Below are positions 14,762-28,272 of a DNA stretch of 64,000 nt, one piece after another; the stretch's first letter is position 1, and every line of letters begins with the position of its first letter. The notes below the pieces were generated by a model. The model did not search any database, was not told the DNA's origin, and saw nothing but the letters and a program-made list of their open reading frames with translations. Source of the stretch: Phylloscopus collybita. Lineage: Eukaryota > Chordata > Aves > Passeriformes > Phylloscopidae. A program made the translations under genes and the position numbers. The stretch covers positions 2,333,001-2,397,000 of the forward strand of contig JAJNNQ010000010.1 in the NCBI GenBank assembly GCA_027886175.1, in the 5' to 3' direction.

Positions 14762-14910
14762 AAAAACAAAAAAAAAAAAAACCAAAAAAAACCACAAAAA
14801 AACCAAAAAAACCACCAAAAACCAAACAAAAACAAACAAACAAACAAAAAAACAAAACAAAAAACCAACAACAACAACAACAAAAACCCCAACAACAACA
14901 ACAAAACTTA
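14762..14910 (+). repeat. A/C-only low-complexity tract
   Basis: A stretch of 149 bp with no G on the plus strand and almost only A and C, moving from poly(A) with CC interruptions to (CAAA)n and (CAA)n arrays. The long open frames on both strands here are repeat artefacts. Confidence 0.9.
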
Positions 14911-17718
14911 GAGCTCTCCACTTTCAACTGAAAAAGGTTAAATGACTTAAATTTTTCTCATATCTTGGCCTCCCTCTCTCTTCTCGCCTGTGCTCCTCAC
15001 TGGCCTACAGAAGTATTACCAGAAATCCTCATCTTGACTCATATCTTGCTGTTACTCATCCTTAATCACATTACACCTGGACTACTGAAATAGCTGCTTA
15101 AAATATTCCAGGAACTCTCCAGCTCACTTAAGCACTCGGGGTCTGGAATAATTTGGCCAGAAATGTCTCATTTTCCAGGAAATGGATGATGTCATCCCAT
15201 TATCTGTCAGCTGCACTGCACTGCCCATCATCCTGGCCTTCACAGCTCTCTGCTGATTTACTCCCCTCATCCACCCACTTCACCCCAACAGACGCAAGAA
15301 GTGACGACAGTTTGGATAAAATTCTGCCATTTTCAAGTATTTTGCTGAAGCCATCAAATTGTAGCCCTGTTGATTATCTTTGTTTTCCCTGGAGCAGAGG
15401 AAGAGTGAGAACTGACCTCCTTTGGGACTCTGGAAAGGTTGTGGCCACCCCAATCTCTTTGATGGATCGATGCATCCAAGAAGTTTGTGCCAAGAAGGGC
15501 TTTGCTAAGGCACAACTCACTTCTGAAAATCCAGTTGTGAGAAAGGCAAGGACATGAGAACAGATCAGTGACAGCAGGAAATGGGGTCCTAACTCCTTAT
15601 CTCAAAAGGTTATGTTTTCTTTGGAATAACTAGCTAGAGTTTACTCACGGAATTCAGGACAACTAAACCACAATATTACTCACAAGGAAGCCAGATGTTC
15701 TGGGCTTTCCTTACCTAGTAATAACAGCAGCATCTGGATTCTTGCAAATACACAAAATGACAGGGAAGAGTGGGGAAGCCTGGAATTTTATTTTTTTTTA
15801 ATTTGTAGGGTTTTTTTCTCTACAGTAGTGTGTGTGTGGAGAGAAATAGATACCCTCTGATTAGAACAAGAAAGCATGACATGCTCAGGCAACAGAAGAG
15901 ATCCTGAACTGTAGTTTTAGCAGAGATTAAATTAAAATACAGCAAAATATCAACAGAGAAGTAAGAACAAAAGGAAGCATCACCAGGCAACCACACTGGG
16001 TCTGTGGGGCACCAACCCTACTGCTGTCCTTCCAGAGAGCCTACACAGGACAGAAGGAAAATCCTGGGAAAGCTCTGGGGAAGGACCAGAATGGGATAAT
16101 TCATTAAAAAAACATACACTGCAAGCACACAATGATCAAGTGTAGTGAGTTCCATCAGTCATTGCTGCAGTCCCTGACAGCCAAGCACGGAGGGACCCAG
16201 CTCCAACACACGTGGCAATAGGATTACCAGAGTGCTTCCTTTAAAATCCTGTTTAAGACAACTGCACAACAACTATCAACAAACACAGCATCACCAGATT
16301 TCTGACTACACCTAAGGCTCACATTAGGACAAGCTACCCAGCAGCTGTTCTTCAGGACAGCTTGCCTAAATAATTATTTCTGGGTGTATTGCAGACCTCA
16401 TTTTTTTGTTTCACCCTTTTGGACCAAATTCCTTATGTATTCTCCTACTGTCCACAGCTTCTCTGGAACGCTCCCCTGCCACTTGAAGCCAGCTGGTGTG
16501 ACTGTGAGCAAAACACAATGACTCCTATTCTGGATCAGCTTTTACAGTCCCGCCCTGGAGGTCTTTCTCCTTTATCTCCAACTCTTCCTTACTTCTTCTC
16601 AACATCTGGGTAGCTCTCCTGAGGCTCCAGAAATAAGCACACACTTTACATCCTGTTCCTCCACCCCCCAAGACATATTGTAATGAATACAGAAAACACA
16701 TGCTCCAGGATAATTTGTTATCTCATGCAGAGCCATTAGCATCAGCTTCCTTCCCTGGACGGAGTCAAGTCAAGCTCAGAGACAAATTTTCCAGGTTGCA
16801 CATGCCACATGTCTCCTCGATTCTTCCTTCCTTCTCCTCCCAGTAGGGACGATCCTTCCTGCTTATCAAGCCCAAGGAAAAGGAGCCAAACTTAGGGGGT
16901 CTCCTGAGATACTGATCTGCCTGTCCTATAATGCAAAGCAGCTTATTAGAGTCATTGGAACAACTCAAAAGCCATATAAAAGCAACACAGATTTCACTCA
17001 TTCCCAGCAGCACAACAGCACCTTGCAATTCCTGGTAATAAAAATGTAACGGCACTGGCGGGACAGAGTCTGGAAGTGCTCCAGCTTGTCTCAGCTGAGG
17101 AGCAGAGGGATTTCTCAGGGCTCTCATAGCTTACACCAGACACTGCAGGCACGAGGGATGGGGGAGAAGTATGGAAATCACCTACTCTGGAAACCTCAGG
17201 AATAACTTTACGGTGAACCCAACAGACTCATACACTGTACACAACGAAACTGAGCTCTGACACACTGGTCAACAGGCTTCCTGTCCCCTTTCTTTTGCCA
17301 GAAGCTACAAAAACTGCTAATCTCTCCCAGTTCCAGCTCAAGGGGCTGCTGGCTGTCTCATGCAGCCAGAACAGGTTCAATGCTTTCAGCTCTTGAGGTC
17401 ACTAGATCAAGCCAGTGGCCAATACATGCGACAACAAAAATTTCCAAAGCTGGACTATTCCTCTTGTGAGTTGGTTTTATTCCCAGCACAGGAAAATCCT
17501 TCCTAATACAGGGAAGCTCCTGGCAAAATCAGAGGGGCTGGTAACAATTTGCTTTTCTTTCCTCTCTCAGACCCAAGTCCAAAGCCCACCAGTGGTGGTG
17601 GGAAGCCCCACTGACTTCACCAGGCTTTGGCACAAAGCCTCAGCACAAAAAGCTGATGGGGATGAAGTTTTGGAAGCGTGGAGGTGGCTAACAGATCCCA
17701 GAACATGACAAAGCACTT

Positions 17719-17742
17719 AGAGCATTTGCATACAAATGCTCT
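17719..17742. promoter_or_regulatory. Palindrome carrying an octamer motif
   Basis: Perfect inverted repeat: AGAGCATTTG, CATA, CAAATGCTCT. It contains ATTTGCAT (17724-17731), the POU/Oct octamer. Further octamers ATGCAAAT lie at 17822-17829 and 18006-18013. A possible enhancer element by inference only. Confidence 0.3.
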
Positions 17743-20700
17743 TTGCTTGTTTATTGCTTCATCTGCTGCTTGTAAGTCCTTTTAACACGCCCTCTAATTC
17801 TGTTATTACAAAAAAGAGTGCATGCAAATAACTGCCTGAAGTGAACTCAAGCAGAGAACAATCCATTAACCACTGTGCTTATATTCAAAAAAGTGTTAGA
17901 AACCCTCAATAAGGAATGGTGGTTTGAGGGGAAAACCCTCAGTATTCAGGCAACTGCTGCAAACACACAGCTCTGAGTTACACGAGCTGGAAGGCAGAAT
18001 TCAAAATGCAAATGTTCATATTAAAACAAACTGCTAATTAAGAGCAGGCTTCATTATAGAGATTATCCATCTTTAAAGACTCTACCAGACATGCACATTT
18101 CCAGCACAAACCAGGAAGATACAGAGAAATACTCCCAAGGCTGAGCCCGTTGGCTTCTTGTCCTTCCTGACCCTCAAACGGCCATTACACATCTCGAATG
18201 TTTAGTCTGGAAAACTCGGGGTCAGCTTTCGTGGGGAGCCATGAGAAAGGAGCAGCAGTGGCAGGGCCAAGTGACACCGTGCCCTGTCCCCTGCCTGGGC
18301 GAGGACCCCGGGAGCGGCTGCCAGCAGCGATCCAGCGCCGATTCCCAGGCCTCTGACGGGCTCTCTGGGCTATTTAGCAAAAACAACTCACTCAAAAAAT
18401 ACCAGAAGTGACCCTGTCCAGGGATTATCTGCAAAATCTCCCCTGCTCCTTGTATTTTTAATGAAATAAAAGTATTTTCAATAGTAGAAATGTCAGGGTT
18501 TGGGCCAGATAAACAAGTTACAGAGACCGAGTGCTGAGTTTCACCGATGCAGATTGGAATAAAATTAGGAAAAAAAGTGCAGAAGTCACTTGTCAGATTT
18601 TAACCCTGAAGAAATAAATTCAAATGTTGATATAAGAAAAAAGTATTTCTCAAGGCATGGATTCATATAATTTCCATTCTTTGCCTTCCTTTTGCCACCT
18701 GTTATTTTGAGAACTGTTTAAATAAAAGAAACACAGAACCAGACCTATCATACATTATATTATTTCTCTAAATATGGCTCTAAAAATGGCTTTTAAAAAC
18801 ATACAGTTAATTCAGTGTAGAGGAACTTGATTTACTGAAATAACTTGACAGCCTGAACTCTGAGAGATTTTTCCAAACTTCAGAGATCACCCTGTTGTTG
18901 ACATGGGGTCCAACACCTCCATACTCAAAGCAGGTGAACATCTTTTAAAGACACATTAGGTTGCTCTTTAGGACCTGTGTTTCAAGACAATCAATCCAAA
19001 AGGAAAAAATGAAGATTTGCCACATTTTTCTGAGTTGTATTAACTGGAAAAAAACGTTGGTATCAGCGACAGTTGAGCAGGATGAATTATGGAGAGCAAC
19101 ATTTGAATAACTGAATTCAGAACAACATTTGCAACCCTGATGGCCACTCAAATGTTAACTTGTGACAAGGGCAACAGAGCTTCTTTTGGCATAAAGAGCC
19201 CATTGATGCAATGTCAGTTTATTCATGCAGATGCACCTATTCTACATCCATAATGTAGCGATAAAACTGCTGCTCTTGTTTTCAGCACCCTGCATGTTTT
19301 CACATCATGCTGAGAACAGAAAATGACCATTTTGCTCCTGAAACACATGTACAGGACTGGGAACAGGCACGTTTTCATCTCTGTATCTGCTGGAGATCTC
19401 TGTTTCAAAGGAGAGAAAAGAAGTCTTTCTTCTGAAAGCATACGATCATCATTGAACACACTATCAAAACTGAAGGCTGAATACAAATACTTACTTAGAA
19501 GAACATTAGAAATTTTGCAAAGGCACAGGGAAATAAGTCATTACATTCAGCCAGTTCCCTCTTCTCTCACCTACAAATAGAATAAAAGTAGATTTGTGCT
19601 GGCGGTTATTTTTTTGAGATTAGCTAACAGTAATTTTTTCCTTGTATGGTAGAGATTTCTACTATTACAGCTATTGAGGACTTAGATTCCACAGCAAACC
19701 CCCAAGAATGAGTAATGGTCTCATTTTCCAGCTGCAATACTGAGCAAGGGCCAAGGGCGACCCACTGATACCAGAGGATTTCGACCATGGGTTTCGGTTT
19801 TGCCTCCTGCTCTTGTCAAAGGCCTCTGCTGAAAGCCTCCTATAAACAGGACTTTATAAAAGCGGCTTTTCAAGGTTCCATAGAAATTCAAATGAACTTA
19901 TTTCCTTTGTCATGGATTTCTGAGTCATCTTTTCTAAGGGAGGGGAGAGGAAATATAATCAGAAAAGGGAATTATTCCTATTTTACAAGAGGGAGCAGAT
20001 CTACACTAGTCATCCTTTATCTTGTCATCTTCCTGACCACAGTATTGTGAAAAGCCCACAAGCAGAAATGGCAACAAACATCAATGAAATACTGTGCTCT
20101 TTATATCATTAAGTTCTGCCATGAGGAGGAAGGGAACCCATGGCATCTTTCAACCCTGCCTTTGTTACTCACACCACGCCTTCTGGAAGGCACAGTACAC
20201 AAAATGTTATGCAAAACCAAGCCATTCCTGGTAGCTTAGCAAGAAGCCTTCATTACACAGCAGAAAACTCATTTCAGTGCATCCTTGTTGACCGAGCTGA
20301 CAAAATCTGAAAAAATCTGTCACAAGGCCAGAGCTGTCCTGTGGTGGGGGCATCAAACAGTCCTGCTCCTCTTTCCCACCAACTTCTTCACTGGGATGCA
20401 CTATAATTCCCACGAACAGAAAGTTGGAAGCATGGGGAGATGGGTTGTACCTAGCCCAGTGTTCTACCAACATGTCAAAATGTGGTCACGTCAAAGGGTG
20501 AAGCCACAACTTCCAAAACATGCTGGTACCCCTCTACAACAGGTGCTGAAGCTGCTCTGCACTGAAACAGGGGTTATGGTCACAGCTTTTGAAATCTTCC
20601 CTTTAAGAAACATTTTACAGGAAACTGTGTTTATGGGAGCTGGCTATCATTACACCAGATCTTGGAAAAGCATAGTGCTTTCTAGTGAAAGCTTAAGCAA

Positions 20701-23700
20701 ATACCTAAATCCCCAAAGCCCCTCTTTTTCCAGTAACTGAAAGGAAGACACATTTGAATTTCTAGTCTGCACATTTCCTTCACTTTCCATCTAAAAGAAA
20801 GAGCATTTGGATACAAGGGTGTCAAGTGATATGAATCATCTTTAAAGCATTCAGTTTAATTAGACAAGGATAAGGAGGTTTAAACAAAGTCACTGAAATC
20901 TAATTCTCTGTATGAACTCCTATCATAGCAGCAGAAGAGTGAAATCAGTAAAAGTGAAAAAGCAAGGATTTAGCTGAGCTTATTTATTACAGCCACTACT
21001 CTTGAACAAAGTGGTTCTGATGGCCATGAACCTCTATGGGAGCATAAGTCAAGGTCACAGTGACAATCCATCATTTTGGGGAAGAACCCTACTGTAACCT
21101 CACATCTGTGCATGGCAGGAATAAGAGGCAGCTGTGAGCAGCTACTCTGAGAATAAATCCTACTCAAAACCCACGGCATATCTATGCTGGGGTGTGTTCT
21201 GGTAAGGCAGATGAGTCAAGGGAACTTCACCGAGCATCAGCTCATCTCCTGCCTTCGGAACAGATGCCACCACCCCGATATGGACAGCCAGCTGTGGAGC
21301 CAGACTTCATTTATACACTACAGTAAAACCCCTAAGTTTCTTAATAGTATACAAAACAGGCAGTCAAGGTTTCAATCCCAAGGAGATTTTTTTTTTTTTT
21401 ACGCAGAATAGTTGACTTTGCTGATTCTGTAATAGATTTGGGAAAAGGAGATAGGAGAGGACATAGATGAGGACAGGAAATTCAATGAGGCTTCATTTTC
21501 CTCTGCATGGACAGAAGAAGACAGCACCTAATTGCTATCTCAATTCAGTATCAGTCCAGTATTGTTTCAACAAGAGTGTTTCCTCCAGCACCAGCTCTAA
21601 TGCAGGAAGAGTTTATTGCAATCAGAATAACCACCAAGGTTTCTGCAACAGGGGCACTTCTGCTTGGAGCACTTGATGGTCTCTTGACCCTGAAGATAAA
21701 GGGAGAACAAGAACCCAAATAAATGCCCCAAATCAAAATCCACACATATTTTGTGTTCTTCTCTGGGCAACCAAGTGGCACTGCTTCTTTGTTACTTCAC
21801 AACCAAGAGAATCCTCCAGAGAAGGGTCTATAGTGCGTTATGAGAATAAAAAGAGCCTCAGGGAAGACCTGGTGGGTCTGTACCAGTAAAGAGCGTGGCA
21901 GCAGCAAAACCAGTGTGGGAAATGAGGGAATCTTGGAGTCTGATTTTAAAGAGGAAGTCTGAATAGGAATCATTTACTACCCCCATGATTATACAAGAAA
22001 ATGATATCATCAGCAAGATGAAAGACTGTACAGAGAGAGCAATATTCATTACTTCCCAGCTGAAATCAGGACTCAACCTGGAAACAAAAGCTTCAGCTCC
22101 TCTGCGGTTGGGTAATTAAACACAGAAGAGGCTGAAGAGAAAAGGCTTTTCATTCACCATCATACAGACCTTAAAGGTGCATTCAAACTTCTTTCCTGAA
22201 GCTGAACTTTCAGCTAGCAGGATGAAGTATTTGGCTCAAGTAGATGGAAGTCTGGCCTTCCATCACCCACTGAAGAAGCACGACTTGTCCACATGGAGAT
22301 CACTCTGTAATACTTTGGGCTGTTAGGAGTTAGAGTCATTTCAGTTTTGGAGGTTTAGAGCAACATTTTTGTCTGTCCAGCAACTTTATCCACAGCAGAA
22401 AGGCCTGGGGAGGTGAATTGTGGCACTTTTGCCAAAGGAAAGAGCTATTCCAACTCACTGGTGAGGTACAGTTCTGACTGAGCCACGGGCAAAGACTCTT
22501 TGTAGTGCAACACACAAAGTATTACACAGTCCAGATGTAGTTCTTAACAATGACAACCAAATTCTCACTGGAGGGATAGTTTTGCATGGCATAATTCACT
22601 ACAAGTGAAAACTATGCGAGCCAAGAGAAAGATATAATCTAATTATTTCTGGTTTCTCAGGGCTGAAGGTGAGAGGGAAATTTAAAAGCAAACAAAGCTG
22701 CATTGCTCAATATGGAATGCTGCAATATAAAGAAGTGAAAATTAAGGCCCTGCACAAAACATGTCAATTTTCAATAGATATGCCACTAACATATATTAAT
22801 ATTTCTGACAAGCCAAGAATGTCAGATTTCTCAGCACAATATGAATCACATTAGAATTAAGAACAGCTGAGCCTGCACAACAGATTATACAAGTATTTAT
22901 GAAGCACAGGAAATACTCGAAGACAGCAAGTTCAGCTGTATACCAATATAACTAATAACTGTTATGCTCCATGTATCTGGTAAAAAGCCACTTTATCGGC
23001 AAGATAACTTCAAATTAACAAAATACTGGATAAAATATCGGGGGCATTAAAAATGCCCTTTAAAACAAGGAGTCTGTTCTCATTAAAAGTTGTTCTCTTA
23101 CCAAGACTGAAGGAAGATCAATGAATCATGAAAGCAATTCAAGTTGAGCAAAGTTCTTCTTTGCTCAAAATGGCAGATTTCAAAAATGCTGGCAAAATGG
23201 CTGGAGGAAAAAAAAAAAAAAAGATCAGTGTGCCCAAGCTCGGGAAAAAGAAAACACAAACCACAAGATTCAATTTGCAGGAAAGGTGATCAAAAGCTAT
23301 TTATCAGATAAGACTGAAACTGCCCCTATCTGGATACCTTTCAAAGAACTCTTATTTGGAATCATTAAAGTGTTTTCTACTATTGGCTGAAAACAACTGA
23401 TGAGACTCCTAAAACAGCCCCTTAGTTTAATTTATTTGGACACAAACAAATTAAAAGCAGAGTTACAGGATATAGTACTAATAATGCAGATATGTCACAA
23501 TAACATTTTTTTGTGCCCTTAATCAACTTGATTCATTAAAAGAGTAACTGGTTGTGATGTGAAAGAACTTTGCTAAGTGTTAGAGTCTTAAAAAAACATA
23601 AGATAAGTCAGTGATCTGGAATGAAACACTGGAATTGAAGTCAATGAAAATGCAGGGTAAGATATTTTGGTTTTACGAAAAAAAGTATTGAGTCTTTAGC

Positions 23701-23890
23701 CAGTAACACAAAAACTGACATCACATTAGATTTTTTCACTTAGGCACTTTTCAATCCACCTGCTAGGATGGTCTCCTCTGGAGCAAGGAATGTCTCAATC
23801 CCCATCCTCAGTGAGGTGTGGAACACAAGTTTTGAAGAGGGGAAAGTAAGCACTGATACCAAAGACAAGAGCTGGAAGGAGGTGGGTGCT

Positions 23891-24033
23891 CACAGAATCA
23901 CAGACTGGTTTGGGTTGGGAGGGACCTGAGTTCATCTCATTCCAACCCCTGCCACGGGCAGGGACACCTTCCACTACCCCAGGCTGCTCCAAGCCATCCA
24001 GCCTGGCTTTGAGTACCTCTACAGACGTGGCAC
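23891..24033 (-). mobile_element. CR1 LINE 3' fragment
   Basis: Reverse CR1 tail: CACAGAATCACAGACTGGTT, GGGTTGGGAGGGACCTGAG, CTGCCACGGGCAGGGACACC, then GGCTGCTCCAAGCCATCCAG. The homology fades after about 24030. Confidence 0.9.
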
Positions 24034-27000
24034 CCACACACAAACACAGCAGAGCTCAAGGTAAGGTGCTCAGGGAACCCAGAAGAGGCCTGGGTTAACT
24101 TTCTCAGGTGGATTACAGACAAGCAGGGACAAAAAAGCCCCATGAGCTTCAGTCATTTGTTCACAAGAGCAGGAGACATCAGGACTGGGCTCCATCCAGC
24201 TGGGAACCTGAACGACCTTTTGGGGTCAGCCTCGGAGATTGTGTAACAGTTTTGTTATTTTCTCTTCCTGTGGCACAGTTTGAACAAACCTGTAATCACA
24301 GCACTAAAATGTGGGAATGTGAGTACAAATCCTCATCCTTAATTCTTTGCCTGGTTCAGAGTGGGAACTTTTAATTCAAGTCTTCCACTCATCAGGAGGG
24401 TGCCTGAACCATCAGAAAACACAGTGATTTTTTTCTGGCTCACTAACCATTAAATAACTCACACAAAGTTGGAAAGGAACAGACTCAAATACTCACACAG
24501 ATTATTTTATATTAAGGACGTTCAAACTTCTAAGCCCAGCAACCCACATACCAAACATTTCTGTAAGATCAAAAGGCACATTTTCTGCTCTCTCCCTCAC
24601 ACAATCCCACACACATCTAAACTTCATCCTCTTACCAAACATCCTGGGCACTTTATTTTCAGACTGACTGCTCTCTAAAAATTATTTGATTTTGCTTCCT
24701 AGCAGCTATATTAAAACCCATTATGAGATGAGCAATATCCAAGAGAGCCAGGGGATGGATCTCAAGTTGGGCTGCTCGAGACAGACACAGCTTGGAAGTC
24801 ATTTTCAGTAACCCACATCCTGCAGTTGGGTACTCTGAGGTTTGAGAATCAAGCATTAGATGAAGCTGAATCTAAATTTCTATTACTCCATGCAAATGCT
24901 ATAGTCAGGTAGAAACAGATGAGAACCTAAAAATCCCACTTGTACTGGCTTTCAGGTGGACAAGACACAGACAGTAACTTTTTCCAGCATCACCTTTGAC
25001 TTACCATGGACAAGGGCAGATCTGACAGTTCCAGATCCACAGCACACAGAGATGCTATTCAATGTCACCACCTTGTATTCTGAACACACTGTGACTGCAG
25101 ACTGCAAGCAATCACACATTCAGCAAAGAACATAAGAAATTGCTGTTGTGCTAAGGTATATAAAATTTAATCTCTAATGGCTTCAAAATTAATTATTTAA
25201 AATAAAGTAAGTTTACATTTCATTGCAGATGAATCTACTTCAATCTGCTGTATTAGAGAATAAGCAGACCTGTTAAGTTTCTCAAGATATGGAATGGAAT
25301 GTCAAACTGAAATTTCTCACCAACACAGGACTAGATATCAGAGTTTAAGTAACTCCAGTGAAACAGGCAATGTTTTCAGCTGAAAAAAAAATTCTGCTGG
25401 TTGCTTATGAAGTTGGCTTGAACTACAGAATCCCTCCTTGTGCTCCTTCACAAAGTGTTTCGCAAATACCTTCCAAAAATACTCTCCTCATTAGGCCATA
25501 AAAAAAGGAGCAGGACTGCAAGCTGACCATTCAAAGCAATTATTTGCTCTTTCACACCAGATTAAATGTTGAGTAACCTCCAGTAGAGTTACAATGGTCC
25601 AAGTGAGAAATGAGGACAGAATTTAGCAGAACACTTCCATTAACTCCCAAGTTACTTGTGACAGAACAGGAGATGATCTATTTGGCATGTATTAAGACTG
25701 CAAATAAACTCTATTTCTGCAAGTCATAATTGAAGAGTTATGGCCAGTTTTGTGGTCTTTACGAAAGAATAGATGGTTTTGCTGTAGATCAGTTACTTAC
25801 AGATCTGTTTTCTCCTCAAAGTGTTTACTCTTGTATAATCTACTGCCCGTAACCTTCTTTTCATTCACCTTTCTCACTCCTTTTAGGACTATTTAAAGGA
25901 TGCTGAGGGGTCTGTAAAAACACTGCAACAGATCAAGTCAAAAGTGAGGGACATACAGACCCTGTAGCACCCACCACTCTCAAACCCACTTGTTTTAAGT
26001 GTACACCAACTCTACCACATGAGAAACCTGCAAGTCCAAAGAAGGCTTGGAAATGCTTCCAGACCCTTTACAAGCATCTCTGGAGATGGTCAAACATCCT
26101 TCTTGCAAACATGACAACATGCAGAACTTACCTGGGACCTCACAAACAGCAGCTAGCAGCACTAGAGAGCCCAGATGTGGAGGAAACAGCTGGAGCTCTG
26201 ACTTCTTCACTAGACAGCTGGGGACTTCCCAATGAAAGTCAGCGCAGCTTTCGATCCCGGTTTTTTTGCTGTTCCAGCTGCACGTTGTGGTGCCCCGGGG
26301 AATGCACTGGCTGAAGAACTCCTGGTAGCATGGTTTCATAAAGCAGTGTGTATACCTGCTTTGTCTCTTACTGCCCTGGGATTCAGTCACATGCTCAGCT
26401 TTACTTTGGCTAGTAAGTCAAGGAGTAGAATCCTACAGCAGAGACTCAGTGTGCCAGTGATAAAGGAAAAAGCACACTTTAGCCTATTCCAATTTCCAAG
26501 AACAGGATAAAACCTTTGAGGTGGTGGTAGCCCCAACCAAAGCAGAGGGGAGAGATTTGAGCAAAGAGAATTTAAATGTTTCACTCCAGCCTGTCTGGGA
26601 AAAGACACAACAGAGCTTGTTCTTTGCTCTGATAATTTTTCTTTCATAGGTTTGAACTTTTTGTTATTCACTATTGTAAAAAACCCCCATGTTTTGCTAT
26701 ATAAAATAAGTACACTTCTCTATCACTCACTTTTACCAATATATATAAAGATTGTATATTCTAAACACATAATTTGTCAACAGCTTGTAAATCAGGTTTT
26801 CCCAAGTAGTAACATTAACCATTAATTGTTTTAAACTTCACAAGTGAACACTCAAACAGGAAATATGATACATAAACAGGAACAAAGTCTTTAGCACAGC
26901 ATTCAGTAAAGTCCAGCCAAAGCCTGGCCAGTCTGTTAGAAACCATCAGCAGCAGCTCTAAACACAACTGCTGGTTGAACAGTGAATGTTCTCCCAGTGA

Positions 27001-27233
27001 TGTTTGTGCAGTTTGCTACTGAGCCATGAAAACAGCATTTTTCCCCTACCACCCTTTAGCAGTAATGTCTTGGTATCTAGTCTCCTTCCTCTCCAAATTT
27101 TTAAGAGTCCAAAACCTTACTGCAACTTTTGGTTGTACATTTTTCTCATGACTGAATCCAAAAATTTTTCTCATGACTGAATCCAAATGTTCCAGTTTCT
27201 ATTTGTGTGTCAGGAATATTCATATGCACACCT
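24034..27233. other. Intergenic DNA, no gene supported
   Basis: AT-rich single-copy sequence with one short duplication at 27139-27187. Nothing coding was recognised. Confidence 0.6.
27139..27187 (+). repeat. Two-copy 24-bp tandem duplication
   Basis: Copies at 27139-27162 and 27164-27187 are identical and contain TCTCATGACTGAATCCAAA. A simple recent duplication, with no function implied. Confidence 0.9.
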
Positions 27234-27252
27234 CCCCCCCCCCCCCCCCCCC
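27234..27252 (+). repeat. C19 homopolymer
   Basis: Nineteen consecutive C after CACACCT. The length is likely to vary between individuals and to be prone to sequencing error. Confidence 0.9.
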
Positions 27253-27467
27253 ACCTTCTTATTAGTAGTAAATAGACCCTAAAATGTAATTTGGTAATTT
27301 TTGTATCTTAGTCAGTGCACGAGCTTGAGGAGGAAAGGTGAACTTGTCAAAAAACCCTGAAGTGGCTGTGCTGGAATCTGAGCAGGAAAAAGCCAACCAC
27401 TCCCAGTTTAGGACCAGCTTGTTCCCCCTTCCAAGGCCCAGCTCTAGAGCAAGTTTTGTTTTACTGT

Positions 27468-27652
27468 GAGGGTGGGGAAGCCCTGGCACAGGGGGCCCAG
27501 AGAAGCTGTGGCTGCCCCTGGATCTCTGGAAGTGTCCAAGGCCAGGTTGGGTGGGGCTTGGAGCAGCCTGGGACAGTGGAAGGTGTCCCTGCTCATGGCA
27601 GGGATGGGACTGGATGAGCTTTAAGGTCCCTTCCACCCCACACTATTCTATG
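27468..27652 (+). mobile_element. CR1 LINE 3' fragment
   Basis: Forward CR1 tail from GGTGGGGAAGCCCTGGCACA through AGAGAAGCTGTGGCTGCCCC and CTTTAAGGTCCCTTCCACCC to the end ACTATTCTATGA. It lies about 0.9 kb beyond the probable ASB7 3' end, in the opposite orientation to the gene. Confidence 0.92.
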
Positions 27653-27898
27653 AGGGTTTTGTCCATATTTACTGGTAAAAAATCACATTACCACTCATGA
27701 GACATCTGAACTCCCATTTGTGGGGGCATTTTGAGTCCCAAATGCATTACAGAATCATGTACCCCAGAGAAAGGAACAGGAGTAGAAGAGACAGACAAAC
27801 ATTGAGAGAAAAATGTGTAAAGTGGTATTATGTTATTAAAACATTACATTAGAAATAAACAGAACATAAACCCAAAATAGGTTTGAACCAGGTTTAAC

Positions 27899-27943
27899 TT
27901 TTTTCTTTTTCTTTTTTTTTTCTTTTTTTTTCTTTTTTTTTTA
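27899..27943 (+). repeat. T-rich pyrimidine tract (TTTTTTTTC)n
   Basis: T runs separated by single C, about 45 bp. On the minus strand it is an A-rich tail with G interruptions. Confidence 0.9.
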
Positions 27944-28233
27944 AATTCAAATTGACCCAAAGCAAAAACTTACATTGCAAAGGAAGAACAAAATACATGA
28001 TGGTATTGGTAACACAGCATTGCATGGAAGCTGCACTCGTGGGCAGGTTTTTTCCTCCAAACCAGCCCATCCTGGTAAAGATGCCACATCTTTTCTTTTG
28101 CCTCTGGGTATTTATCTGAAGAGTTTGTCCAGATGTGTTCTCCTATGATTGCCAACCAGAGCCAGAAAACCGAATTTTCCACACTATTCCAAGGAAGCCA
28201 GAGTTATTCCAAGCATGAGTGATAGTGAATTTA

Positions 28234-28272
28234 AAAAAAAAAAAAAAAAAAAAGAAAAAAAAAAGAAAGAAA
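28234..28272 (+). repeat. A-rich purine tract
   Basis: A20 and further A runs broken by G, ending AAAGAAAGAAAAC. It is complementary in type to the T-rich tract 290 bp upstream. Confidence 0.9.

Larger units (their letters stand above)
12054..23890. other. Intergenic DNA, no gene supported
   Basis: It holds the small duplication at 13838, the A/C-only tract, the octamer cluster at 17.7-18.0 kb and a GC-richer patch at 18222-18350. The 166-codon frame at 13921-14421 is open on both strands and not protein-like. Confidence 0.6.
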
